Of a stretch of DNA of 44,322 nt, positions 22,872-31,772 are shown piece after piece. The position numbers and the translations under genes are program-made. Source of the stretch: Streptomyces albidoflavus (GTDB lineage: Bacteria > Actinomycetota > Actinomycetes > Streptomycetales > Streptomycetaceae). Numbering within the stretch: position 1 is the first letter of the stretch; every line of letters begins with the position of its first letter. Under the pieces are notes generated by a model. It was not told the origin of the DNA. It worked only from the letters and a program-made list of their open reading frames with translations, and made no database searches. The stretch is from assembly GCF_000719955.1 (NCBI RefSeq), contig NZ_JOII01000040.1, positions 1-44,322 of the forward strand. Direction: 5' to 3'.

Positions 22872-23534
22872 GTGCGTGAAAACGGAAAAATCACTGTATT
22901 CCTGCTCGACGACCACGAGATGGTGCGCCGGGGCGTGCACGAGATGCTGTCGGCCGAGGACGACATCGAGGTCGTCGGCGAGGCGGGCACCGCCGCCGAG
23001 GCCCTGACCCGCATCCCCGCCACCCGCCCTGACGTCGCCGTCCTGGACGTACGGCTGCCGGACGGCAGCGGGGTGGAGGTCTGCCGCGAGGTCCGCTCGC
23101 GGGACGAGTCGGTCAAGTGCCTGATGCTCACCTCGTACGCCGACGACGAAGCCCTCTTCGACGCGATCATGGCGGGCGCCTCCGGCTACGTCCTGAAGGC
23201 CATCCGCGGCGCCGACCTCCTCGACGCCGTCCGCCAGGTCGCCGCCGGCCACTCCCTCCTCGACCCGGCCGCCACCGCCCGCGTTCTGGAGCGGCTGCGC
23301 GGCCACGGCACCCCCGGGGACGACGACCGCCTCAGCGGCCTCACCGAGCAGGAACGCCGCATCCTCGACCTGATCGGCGAGGGCCTGACCAACCGCGCCA
23401 TCGGCGAGCGCCTCCACCTCGCCGAGAAGACCATCAAGAACTACGTCTCCGCCCTCCTCGCCAAGCTCGGCATGGAGCGCCGCTCCCAGGCGGCCGCCTA
23501 CGTGGCCCGGATGCACGCGGAACGCGGGGAGTAG
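22872..23534 (+). CDS. NarL/LuxR response regulator, DevR/DosR-like, orphan
   Basis: 220 aa from GTG 22872; an in-frame GTG at 22839 is an alternative, but GAGACT six nt before 22872 favours the shorter form. The receiver domain has D13-D14, phospho-acceptor D59, T87 and K109. The NarL-type HTH at about 150-212 contains L-A-E-K-T-I-K-N-Y-V-S-A-L-L-A-K-L-G-M, nearly the DosR recognition region, and the spacing of the receiver residues matches DosR with a 5-residue offset. No histidine kinase is adjacent; the neighbours are the E1/E2 operon (divergent) and a Ser/Thr kinase gene (convergent). It probably regulates genes in trans. Confidence 0.93.
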   Translation: MRENGKITVFLLDDHEMVRRGVHEMLSAEDDIEVVGEAGTAAEALTRIPATRPDVAVLDVRLPDGSGVEVCREVRSRDESVKCLMLTSYADDEALFDAIMAGASGYVLKAIRGADLLDAVRQVAAGHSLLDPAATARVLERLRGHGTPGDDDRLSGLTEQERRILDLIGEGLTNRAIGERLHLAEKTIKNYVSALLAKLGMERRSQAAAYVARMHAERGE

Positions 23535-23556
23535 CGCCGCACGGCGGCGGTACGCG

Positions 23557-23591
23557 GACGGGCCCCCGGTCGTGATGAACAGGGGCCCGTC
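23557..23591. terminator. Bidirectional terminator
   Basis: Perfect 10-bp arms GACGGGCCCC (23557-23566) and GGGGCCCGTC (23582-23591), 15-nt loop, between the convergent response regulator and kinase genes. Confidence 0.82.
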
Positions 23592-23636
23592 GGTGTCGCG
23601 TGCTGCGGGAGCGGGGCGGGTACGGAGCCCGCGGGC

Positions 23637-25208
<1,572 letters not shown>

Positions 25209-25517
25209 CGGTCCTCGCCGTCGTGTCTTGATCGTCACTGTCCGCGCGCTCGGGTACGCACCCCGGGGTACGGAGATACTCGGTCTCGCCCGGAGAGTCG
25301 CGCGGGTGCTCCGACGGGTCACGCTACAGCCTCGTGAGGCCCCGCCGTTCCGAGATGGACCGGCCATCAAACCCCGAAAACCCCCTACGGGGCAAATCCC
25401 CCACCCCTCGGCCCGGCCCTTCCCGCACGGCCCGCACCCGCCCACCAGGGGTGTGCGCGACCCCTGGCCTCCAGGTGCGGGCCCTGTTGTCGTACGGTCA
25501 CGGAACGGCCACCCGGC

Positions 25518-25545
25518 TTGACGTGTCCGTGGCCTGCGGCAGACT
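25518..25545 (+). promoter_or_regulatory. Possible promoter of the second kinase gene
   Basis: TTGACG at 25518-25523 and CAGACT at 25540-25545, 16-bp spacer, 63 nt before the ATG at 25608. The remainder of the 25209-25607 gap between the divergent kinase genes shows no gene. Confidence 0.3.
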
Positions 25546-25607
25546 TGGCCAGAATGTAGGGATCACGTACCGGCGGGCACTCACCGTGCCGATGGGGGAC
25601 GCACGAC

Positions 25608-27257
25608 ATGAGCCAGGACGGCGCGCAGGGCCGCTACGCGGGGCGGGCGGTGGCCGGCGGGCGCTACCAGCTCCGGGATCTGCTGGGCGAGGGCGGCATG
25701 GCCTCCGTGCACCTGGCCTACGACACGGTCCTCGACCGGCAGGTGGCCATCAAGACCCTCCACACGGAGCTGGGCCGCGAAGCCGCCTTCCGCGAGCGGT
25801 TCCGCCGCGAGGCGCAGTCCGTGGCGAAGCTCACCCACACCAACATCGTCTCCGTCTTCGACACCGGCGAGGACGACCTCGACGGCACGGCCACGCCGTA
25901 CATCGTCATGGAGTACGTCGAGGGGCGGCCGCTCGGCTCAGTCCTCGACGAGGCGGTCTCCCGGCAGGGCGCGATGCCCGCCGACCAGGCGCTGAAGATC
26001 ACCGCGGACGTGCTGGCGGCGCTGGAGATCAGCCACGAGATGGGGCTGGTCCACCGCGACATCAAGCCGGGCAACGTCATGATGACCAAGCGCGGCGTCG
26101 TGAAGGTCATGGACTTCGGCATCGCCCGCGCCATGCAGTCCGGCGTCACCTCCATGACACAGACCGGCATGGTCGTCGGCACCCCGCAGTACCTCTCCCC
26201 CGAGCAGGCCCTCGGCCGCGGTGTGGACGCCCGCTCCGACCTGTACTCGGTCGGCATCATGCTCTTCCAGCTGGTGACCGGCAGGCTCCCGTTCGAGGCG
26301 GACTCGCCGCTGGCCATCGCCTACGCGCACGTCCAGGAGGAGCCGGTCGCGCCGTCCTCGGTCAACCGCGCGCTGCCCCCGGCGGTGGACGCGCTGGTGG
26401 CCCGCGCGCTGAAGAAGAACCCGAACGAGCGGTTCCCCACCGCCGAGGCGATGCGCGACGAGTGCCTGCGGATCGCCCAGTCGCTCCAGCCGGCCGCCCC
26501 GAGCATCGTCCCCGGCCAGCAGACGCAGAGCGGCGCGGGCGTCGGCTCGGCCGTCTTCCCGCCGGTCGGCCAGCAGCCGCCCAGCACGGGCCCGGTCCAG
26601 ACCCCGTACCAGCCCGGCCCCTACGGCGCGCAGACCCCGGCCCCGGCCCAGCACCACCCGGCCCCCACCCCGACGCCCGGCTACGGCTACCCGCAGCAGT
26701 CCGGCTACGGCACCCCGCAGCCCTACGGCCACCAGCAGGCCCCGGCGACCCCGCCGCCGTACGCGACCGTCCAGCAGAGCGGCAGCGGCAGCACCGGCGG
26801 CAAGCGGCAGATGCCGCTGATCGTCGGGTCGATCGTGGTGGCGCTGCTGGCGATAGGCGGACTGGTCACCGCGCTCGCCCTCCAGAAGGACGACGACTCG
26901 CAGGCGGGCGGCTCCGGCGACCCGGGCTCCTCGCAGGGCGAGGGGAAGGACGGCGAGAAGCCCGGCTTCCGCGGTCCGGACCTCACCAAGACGATGGAGA
27001 CCGAGGAGTGCACCGACCCGGACGAGTCGTACAACGACCCCGAGAAGATTCGCGTCCCCGACTTCACCTTCACCAACATCACCTTCGTGAAGAAGTGCCT
27101 CCAGGCAGCGAAGTGGAAGTACGACACGACCTCGGTCGACGAGAACGCCTACGGCAAGGACACCGTCATGCGGCAGTCGCCGAAGGCCGGCACCGAGGTC
27201 GACCCGGACGACATGCCCTCCATCCAGCTCGACGTCTCCAGCGGCAACCCGAGCTGA
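25608..27257 (+). CDS. Membrane Ser/Thr protein kinase with one PASTA-like domain
   Basis: 549 aa; the ATG is preceded by GGGGGA. Kinase domain about 20-290: G-E-G-G-M-A-S-V, K49, H149-R-D-I-K-P-G-N, D169-F-G, G-T-P-Q-Y-L-S-P-E-Q. A Pro/Gln/Tyr-rich linker (300-395) is followed by TM helix 403-425. The ectodomain at 482-546 (V-P-D-F-T-F-T-N ... Q-S-P-K-A-G-T-E-V ... I-Q-L-D-V-S) reads as one divergent PASTA domain, with C468 and C498 able to form a disulfide. PASTA kinases sense muropeptides or lipid II. Classical PknB has three or four copies; one copy is unusual. The kinase core closely resembles the divergent neighbour, suggesting an old duplication. Confidence 0.94.
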   Translation: MSQDGAQGRYAGRAVAGGRYQLRDLLGEGGMASVHLAYDTVLDRQVAIKTLHTELGREAAFRERFRREAQSVAKLTHTNIVSVFDTGEDDLDGTATPYIVMEYVEGRPLGSVLDEAVSRQGAMPADQALKITADVLAALEISHEMGLVHRDIKPGNVMMTKRGVVKVMDFGIARAMQSGVTSMTQTGMVVGTPQYLSPEQALGRGVDARSDLYSVGIMLFQLVTGRLPFEADSPLAIAYAHVQEEPVAPSSVNRALPPAVDALVARALKKNPNERFPTAEAMRDECLRIAQSLQPAAPSIVPGQQTQSGAGVGSAVFPPVGQQPPSTGPVQTPYQPGPYGAQTPAPAQHHPAPTPTPGYGYPQQSGYGTPQPYGHQQAPATPPPYATVQQSGSGSTGGKRQMPLIVGSIVVALLAIGGLVTALALQKDDDSQAGGSGDPGSSQGEGKDGEKPGFRGPDLTKTMETEECTDPDESYNDPEKIRVPDFTFTNITFVKKCLQAAKWKYDTTSVDENAYGKDTVMRQSPKAGTEVDPDDMPSIQLDVSSGNPS

Positions 27258-27276
27258 CCCTCCCCTGAACAGGCCG

Positions 27277-27311
27277 AAGGGCCGGGAGCGCCGACGCGCC
27301 TCCCGGCCCTT
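27277..27311. terminator. Bidirectional terminator
   Basis: Perfect 12-bp arms AAGGGCCGGGAG (27277-27288) and CTCCCGGCCCTT (27300-27311), followed by T-rich sequence, between the convergent kinase and bpa genes. Confidence 0.88.
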
Positions 27312-27338
27312 TCGCTGTGCTGCCTGGGGTGGGCGGGC

Positions 27339-27896
27339 CTACAGGTACGGGCCTCCGGTGCGGCCGGCGGCCGGGGAGGCGCCGTCGGCCTCCTCGGGGG
27401 CGACGCCGGGCGGCAGGGCGCGGCGCATCTGCTCCAGCTGGGCGCGGGCCGCCATCTGCTGGGCGAAGAGGGTGGTCTGGATGCCGTGGAAGAGGCCCTC
27501 CAGCCAGCCCACCAGCTGCGCCTGGGCGATGCGCAGCTCGGCGTCGCTCGGGGTGGCCTCGTCGGTGAAGGGCAGCGAGAGCCGCTCCAGTTCCTCGACC
27601 AGCTCCGGGGCGAGGCCGTCCTCCAGCTCCTTGACGGAGCTGGAGTGGATGTCCTTGAGACGGTTCCGGCTCGCCTCGTCGAGAGGAGCCGCGCGCACTT
27701 CCTCCAGCAGTTGCTTGATCATGCTGCCGATGCGCATGACCTTCGCGGGCTGCTCGACCATCTCGGTCACCGGTACTTCGGGGGTTTCGTCGTCGCCGCC
27801 GCCCAGCGCCATCCCGTCCTGGCCCACGATCAGGACCTGCGGGTTCTCCGTCGAGCGTGACGACCGTTCGTTCCTGGGCATCTCCATGGCAGCCAT
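27339..27896 (-). CDS. bpa: Bacterial proteasome activator Bpa
   Basis: 185 aa from ATG 27896; ATG 27887 (M-E-M-P) is an alternative and neither has a clear Shine-Dalgarno. Bpa forms an ATP-independent dodecameric ring that opens the 20S proteasome gate for unfolded substrates. Residues 40-160 are helical (S-M-I-K-Q-L-L-E-E-V-R, then L-V-G-W-L-E-G-L-F-H-G-I-Q-T-T). The protein ends G-G-P-Y-L, corresponding to the G-Q-Y-L docking tail of mycobacterial Bpa that enters the alpha-ring pockets. The proteasome genes are not in this window. It lies 10 nt after the Pro-rich secreted protein gene, so the two are co-transcribed. Confidence 0.9.
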   Translation of the reverse strand: MAAMEMPRNERSSRSTENPQVLIVGQDGMALGGGDDETPEVPVTEMVEQPAKVMRIGSMIKQLLEEVRAAPLDEASRNRLKDIHSSSVKELEDGLAPELVEELERLSLPFTDEATPSDAELRIAQAQLVGWLEGLFHGIQTTLFAQQMAARAQLEQMRRALPPGVAPEEADGASPAAGRTGGPYL

Positions 27897-27906
27897 TCTG
27901 TCGCAC

Positions 27907-28731
27907 TCAGATCCGACGCACGCGCAGGGCGAGGAAGACCAGGCCGAGGCCGAGACCGACCATGATCAAACCGCCTCCCAGGGGCAGGACGTGCAGGGAA
28001 CGCCCCGAGCTGCGGGCCAGCTCCTGTTGCCCGGTGCCCTGCCCGGCCTCCCCCGCCTCGGTGCCGTCGTCCGCCACGGCGTCCTCCTCGGCGGGGCCCG
28101 GCACGGTCGCCTCCTCGCGGGGGACGGGCCGGGTGTCGGGCGCGGCCCGGTGGGCGGTCTCCGCGTGCGCCGCCGGGAGGGAGCGCGCGGGGGTCCGGCC
28201 GTGTTCCGGGGAGCGCGGGGCCACTGACGGCGGCACCGACGGCGAGGGGCTCGGCGCGGGCTGCTGCGGGGCCGTCTCCGGGTGCGGCGCCGGGGGAGGC
28301 CCGGTGGGGGCCGCCGGGGCGCCGGGCCGGAGCGGGGGAAGGACGCCGGACGCCGGAGTACGGTCCGGCGGCGGCGGGCCCGTGGGAGGCGCCGGCGGGT
28401 CGGGCATGCCGTGGACGCGGTGGTCCTGCGGTCCGCCGGGGTGCGGCCCGGGGTCGTGGCGGCGGCCACCGGGCTGCTCGGGCGCCGGGGTCCGGGCGGT
28501 GGCCTCGCCGGAGCCGTGGTTTTCCCGGGGAGCGGCGGCGTCCCTGCGGTCCGGCCGCTCGCCTCCGGGGCCGTACGCCTCGCCCAGGGTGGCTGCGCCG
28601 GAGTCCGGGCGGGAGGGTGGCACCGCGAGGGCGGGGGACGCCGGGACGGCGAGCAGGGCGGTGGCGGTGAGCAGGAGTGCGGGGAGTGCGGTACGCCGTG
28701 CGGGCATGCGCAGGTTCACGCCGGTGATCAC
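27907..28731 (-). CDS. Secreted Pro-rich protein with C-terminal membrane anchor
   Basis: 274 aa from GTG 28731 (AGGGGG 7 nt upstream); ATG 28707 is possible. A signal peptide covers about residues 1-36, ending P-A-S-P-A-L-A. The middle is disordered: Pro/His/Gly/Glu-rich with many P-A-P, P-P-P and H-P-G motifs. A TM helix near the C-terminus (L-P-L-G-G-G-L-I-M-V-G-L-G-L-G-L-V-F-L-A-L) ends in R-V-R-R-I, giving an extracellular stalk anchored by its tail. There is no LPxTG sortase signal. Function is unknown. It is immediately upstream of bpa in a shared transcription unit. Confidence 0.75.
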   Translation of the reverse strand: MITGVNLRMPARRTALPALLLTATALLAVPASPALAVPPSRPDSGAATLGEAYGPGGERPDRRDAAAPRENHGSGEATARTPAPEQPGGRRHDPGPHPGGPQDHRVHGMPDPPAPPTGPPPPDRTPASGVLPPLRPGAPAAPTGPPPAPHPETAPQQPAPSPSPSVPPSVAPRSPEHGRTPARSLPAAHAETAHRAAPDTRPVPREEATVPGPAEEDAVADDGTEAGEAGQGTGQQELARSSGRSLHVLPLGGGLIMVGLGLGLVFLALRVRRI

Positions 28732-28959
28732 GTCATTGCCCCCTGTCGGAGCCGGGTCGCTGGGCCGTCCGGGAAGACGACCGCGCTCACGGGCCTGAGC
28801 CGTTGTGCCCCGGCCCCCCATGGATCGATCGACCTCACCAGCGTCACACGGCCCCCGCGCCCCGGCATCTCGGTACCCAGCGCTCCCCCGCCGAAGCCCC
28901 GCGTACGAGTGAGCGGGGCCCGGCTTGTGCGGGCGGTGCCCGAGCAGGGCGGGGCCGGG

Positions 28960-29346
28960 TCAGCCCCTGGCCTGCTCCAGGTCGACGGTGAGGCGGCGGG
29001 CGCGGTCCATGGCCCAGCCGGCGGCGAAGAGTCCGGAGCCCGCGGCGAAGGCGGGGACGGAGACGACCAGGAGCGACACCGGCGTCGCCCAGTCGCGGGC
29101 GGCGGCGCAGTTCCGCTCGTGCCGCGCCTCGTCGCTCGTCGCCGTAGCGGCGCTGTACGGGTCCGGGCGGTCCGCGAGGGCGGGCGGGGCGCAGGTCTCG
29201 GAGGTCCCGTCCGCCCCGTGGGGCACGAACACCTGCCAGGCGGCCCAGCCCCAGGCCAGGAAGGCGACCACCAGCAGGAACCACCCCCAGCCGACCAGCC
29301 GGTTCGACTGCGCGTGGAAGTCCCGTTCGACGGCTGCTGGATGCAT
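28960..29346 (-). CDS. Small two-helix membrane protein
   Basis: 128 aa from ATG 29346, preceded by GGGGGA about 8 nt upstream; a 49-codon extension lacks coding support and would span the upstream hairpin. TM1 about 17-40 and TM2 about 87-112 bracket a 45-residue loop holding two Cys (C52, C80), which could form a disulfide if the loop is outside. An amphipathic basic tail follows. No family is recognised. It lies between the PIG3-like gene (hairpin between them) and the Pro-rich protein gene, all on the minus strand. Confidence 0.7.
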   Translation of the reverse strand: MHPAAVERDFHAQSNRLVGWGWFLLVVAFLAWGWAAWQVFVPHGADGTSETCAPPALADRPDPYSAATATSDEARHERNCAAARDWATPVSLLVVSVPAFAAGSGLFAAGWAMDRARRLTVDLEQARG

Positions 29347-29412
29347 CTCGGCTGTCCCCCGTGTCCGGCCGGCCCCTCGGAGCCCCCGCAGGGGCCGGGA
29401 ACCACCGGTACG

Positions 29413-29454
29413 GTTCCCCGCGACCGTCCGTGGACGATAGCGGTCGCGGGGAAC
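29413..29454. terminator. Terminator after the PIG3-like gene
   Basis: Perfect 14-bp arms at 29413-29426 and 29441-29454 with a 14-nt loop, 75 nt past the oxidoreductase stop and 67 nt before the next gene. It could also be a leader structure of the 128-aa membrane protein gene. Confidence 0.7.
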
Positions 29455-29528
29455 AGTCGTACGGGCGGGCTGGGCTGACCGCGCGTCACGCACGGCCCGG
29501 GACCGCCCGGCCGATCAGGGCGTGCGGC

Positions 29529-30512
29529 TCACTCGCCGGTGACGAGGAGGACCTTGCCGATGTGGCTGCTCTCCTCCAGGACCCGGTGTCCGGCCGCGGC
29601 GTCACGCATCGGCACCTCGCGGTCGACGATCGGCCGCACCCGTCCCGTGTCGATCAGCGGCCAGACGTGCTCACGGACGGCGGCCACGATGGCGGCCTTC
29701 TCGGAGGCGGGACGCCCCCGCAGCGAGGTCGCGGTGACGGCGCCGCGCTTCCTGAGCAGCGTGGCGATGTCCAGCTCGGCCTTGGTGCCGCCCTGCATCC
29801 CGATGATGGCGAGCCGGCCGTTGGTCGCCAGCGCCTTCACGTTCCGGTCCAGGTACTTGGCGCCCATGATGTCGAGGATGACGTCCGCCCCCGCCCCGGC
29901 GGTGACCTCGCGGATCTCCTCCACGAAGTCCTGCTCGCGGTAGTTGATGAGGAAGTCCGCGCCCAGCTCGCCGCAGTACTGGAGCTTCTCCGGGCTCCCC
30001 GCCGTGACCGCGACCCTGGCGCCGACCGCCTTGGCCAGCTGGATCGCCATGGTCCCGATGCCGCTCGCCCCGCCGTGCACCAGCAGCGTCTCACCCGGAC
30101 GGAGCTGGGAGACCATGAAGACGTTGGACCAGACCGTGCAGACCACCTCGGGCAGGGCCGCCGCCGTCTTCAGGCCGACACCGGCCGGCACCGGCAGCAG
30201 CTGGCCCGCCGGCACGGCGACCTTCTGGGCGTACCCGCCGCCCGACAGCAGGGCGCAGACCTCGTCCCCCACGGCCCACCCCGAGACCCCAGGGCCGATC
30301 GCCGCGATCCGGCCGGAGCACTCCAGGCCCGGGTACGGGGAAGCGTCGGGCGGCGGGTCGTAGAAGCCCTGCCGCTGGAGCAGATCGGCTCGGTTGACGG
30401 CGCCCGCGACGACCTCGACGAGCACTTCGCCCTCGCCGGGCACCGGGTCGGGGACAGGGGCCCAGACCAGGGCCTCGGGTCCACCGGGTTCGGGAATCGT
30501 GATCGCATGCAT
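29529..30512 (-). CDS. PIG3-type NAD(P)H quinone oxidoreductase
   Basis: 327 aa medium-chain reductase of the PIG3/quinone oxidoreductase branch. N-R-A-D-L-L-Q-R-Q-G at 40-49 and the following Y-D-P-P-P-D-A-S are the family signature. The NAD(P) loop is G-G-A-S-G-I-G at 147-153. There are no zinc-binding Cys. It probably reduces quinones or enals with NADPH. Sequence similarity to the gene at 4781 is only at fold level, so these are separate paralogues. The ATG at 30512 has TAGCCT seven nt upstream and no Shine-Dalgarno, so the mRNA is probably leaderless. The promoter lies beside parS cluster 3. Confidence 0.93.
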   Translation of the reverse strand: MHAITIPEPGGPEALVWAPVPDPVPGEGEVLVEVVAGAVNRADLLQRQGFYDPPPDASPYPGLECSGRIAAIGPGVSGWAVGDEVCALLSGGGYAQKVAVPAGQLLPVPAGVGLKTAAALPEVVCTVWSNVFMVSQLRPGETLLVHGGASGIGTMAIQLAKAVGARVAVTAGSPEKLQYCGELGADFLINYREQDFVEEIREVTAGAGADVILDIMGAKYLDRNVKALATNGRLAIIGMQGGTKAELDIATLLRKRGAVTATSLRGRPASEKAAIVAAVREHVWPLIDTGRVRPIVDREVPMRDAAAGHRVLEESSHIGKVLLVTGE

Positions 30513-30519
30513 AGCCGCG

Positions 30520-30525
30520 AGGCTA
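30520..30525 (-). promoter_or_regulatory. -10 box for leaderless PIG3-like gene
   Basis: TAGCCT, seven nt, then ATG at 30512. The first parS of cluster 3 starts 19 nt upstream, overlapping the -35 region, so ParB could affect this promoter. Confidence 0.5.
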
Positions 30526-30543
30526 CGCCAGGGCCTGGCGGAT

Positions 30544-30648
30544 GTTTCACGTGAAACATGCGGCTGCGGGCGCTAGCTCCCCGCTCGCGATGTTTCACGT
30601 GAAACATCATGACTTCGGCGGCATTTCGCCTCATGTTTCACGTGAAAC
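30544..30648. promoter_or_regulatory. parS cluster 3 (three ParB-binding sites)
   Basis: Perfect GTTTCACGTGAAAC at 30544-30557, 30592-30605 and 30635-30648, between the K+ channel stop and the PIG3-like start. The first site is 11,915 bp from the first of cluster 2. Confidence 0.96.
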
Positions 30649-30658
30649 ATCGTCCGGC

Positions 30659-31765
30659 TCAGGGCAGCGGGCGCTTCGGGCCGGCCGCCGTGGGCCGGAC
30701 CGGGGCGGTGCCGGGCTTGTTGTGGATGATCGTGATCACCCGGTCGGTCAGCTGGAGCGTGCCGATGGCCGGATCGTCGTAGCCGAGGAGCCGGTGGCCG
30801 CGCAGGACGCTGACCACCAGGTCGCCGGTCTCCCGGGGCGTCTTGCCCACCTCGGCCTTTATCACCGGCCGTTCGACCAGATCGAGACCGCTGCCCTGCT
30901 GGATCAGGTCCTCCATCACCGTGCCGGCGCTGGGGCTGAGGACGGAGAGGCCGAGGAGCCGGCCGGCCGCGCTGGCGCTGGTGATGACGGCGTCGGCGCC
31001 GGACTGGCGGAGCAGCGGCGCGTTCTCCTCCTCGCGGACGGCGGCGACGATGTTGGCACCCCGGTTGAGCTGGCGGCCGGTCAGGGCGACCAGGACGGCG
31101 GTGTCGTCCCGCTGGGTGGCGATGATGATCCGGCGCGCCTTCTGCACCTCGGCACGGAGCAGGACGTCGCTGCGGGTGGCGTCGCCGACGACCCCGACGA
31201 ACCCCTCGGCGGCGGCCGCGTCGATCACCTTCTCGTTGGGGTCGACGATGACGATCTGGTCCTTGGAGAGGCCGGAGGCGATCACGGTCTGGATCGCCGA
31301 GCGGCCCTTGGTGCCGAAGCCGACGACGACGGTGTGCTCGCGCAAGGAGGACCTCCAGCGGTTCAGCCGCCACTCCTCGCGGGTCCGCTCGGTGAGGACC
31401 TCCAGCGTGGTGCCGACCAGGATGATCAGGAAGGCGACCCGCAGCGGGGTGACGGCGAGGATGTTGATGAGCCGCGCGCTGTCGCTGACCGGCACGATGT
31501 CGCCGTAACCGGTGGTGGAGAGCGTGACGGTGGCGTAGTAGAAGGCGTCGAGGAAGTCCACGGAGCCGTCGGAGTTGTCCCCGTAGCCGTCGCGGTCCAG
31601 ATAGACGATGAAGACGGTGACGAGCAGGACGACGAGCGCCATCGACAGGCGCTTGGCGACCTGGAGGAGCGGGCGTTCGACGACGCGGTGCGGGAGCTTC
31701 ACGCGGTGCGTGACGAGGTGTTCGTCCGCGTCCCGCGCCATGGCGTCCTGGCCGGGCAGTTTCAC
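30659..31765 (-). CDS. Two-TM potassium channel with RCK/TrkA-N domain
   Basis: 368 aa from GTG 31765, whose GTGA overlaps the moeA stop; ATG 31741 is an alternative. Inner membrane: TM1 about 40-56, a pore helix, the K+ selectivity filter T85-G-Y-G-D89, and TM2 about 101-125. The cytoplasmic RCK N-terminal Rossmann domain begins V-V-V-G-F-G-T-K-G near residue 147 and its C-lobe runs to about 350. RCK domains gate channels by binding nucleotides or divalent cations. The family resembles MthK/Kch. It is translationally coupled to moeA and mobA. A parS site overlaps its start codon. Confidence 0.92.
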   Translation of the reverse strand: MKLPGQDAMARDADEHLVTHRVKLPHRVVERPLLQVAKRLSMALVVLLVTVFIVYLDRDGYGDNSDGSVDFLDAFYYATVTLSTTGYGDIVPVSDSARLINILAVTPLRVAFLIILVGTTLEVLTERTREEWRLNRWRSSLREHTVVVGFGTKGRSAIQTVIASGLSKDQIVIVDPNEKVIDAAAAEGFVGVVGDATRSDVLLRAEVQKARRIIIATQRDDTAVLVALTGRQLNRGANIVAAVREEENAPLLRQSGADAVITSASAAGRLLGLSVLSPSAGTVMEDLIQQGSGLDLVERPVIKAEVGKTPRETGDLVVSVLRGHRLLGYDDPAIGTLQLTDRVITIIHNKPGTAPVRPTAAGPKRPLP

Positions 31766-31772
31766 GTGAAAC
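31759..31772. promoter_or_regulatory. Single parS on the moeA / K+ channel junction
   Basis: GTTTCACGTGAAAC whose CAC/GTGA bases serve, on the minus strand, as both the moeA stop and the channel GTG start. It is the only one of the ten sites that lies inside coding sequence. Confidence 0.93.
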
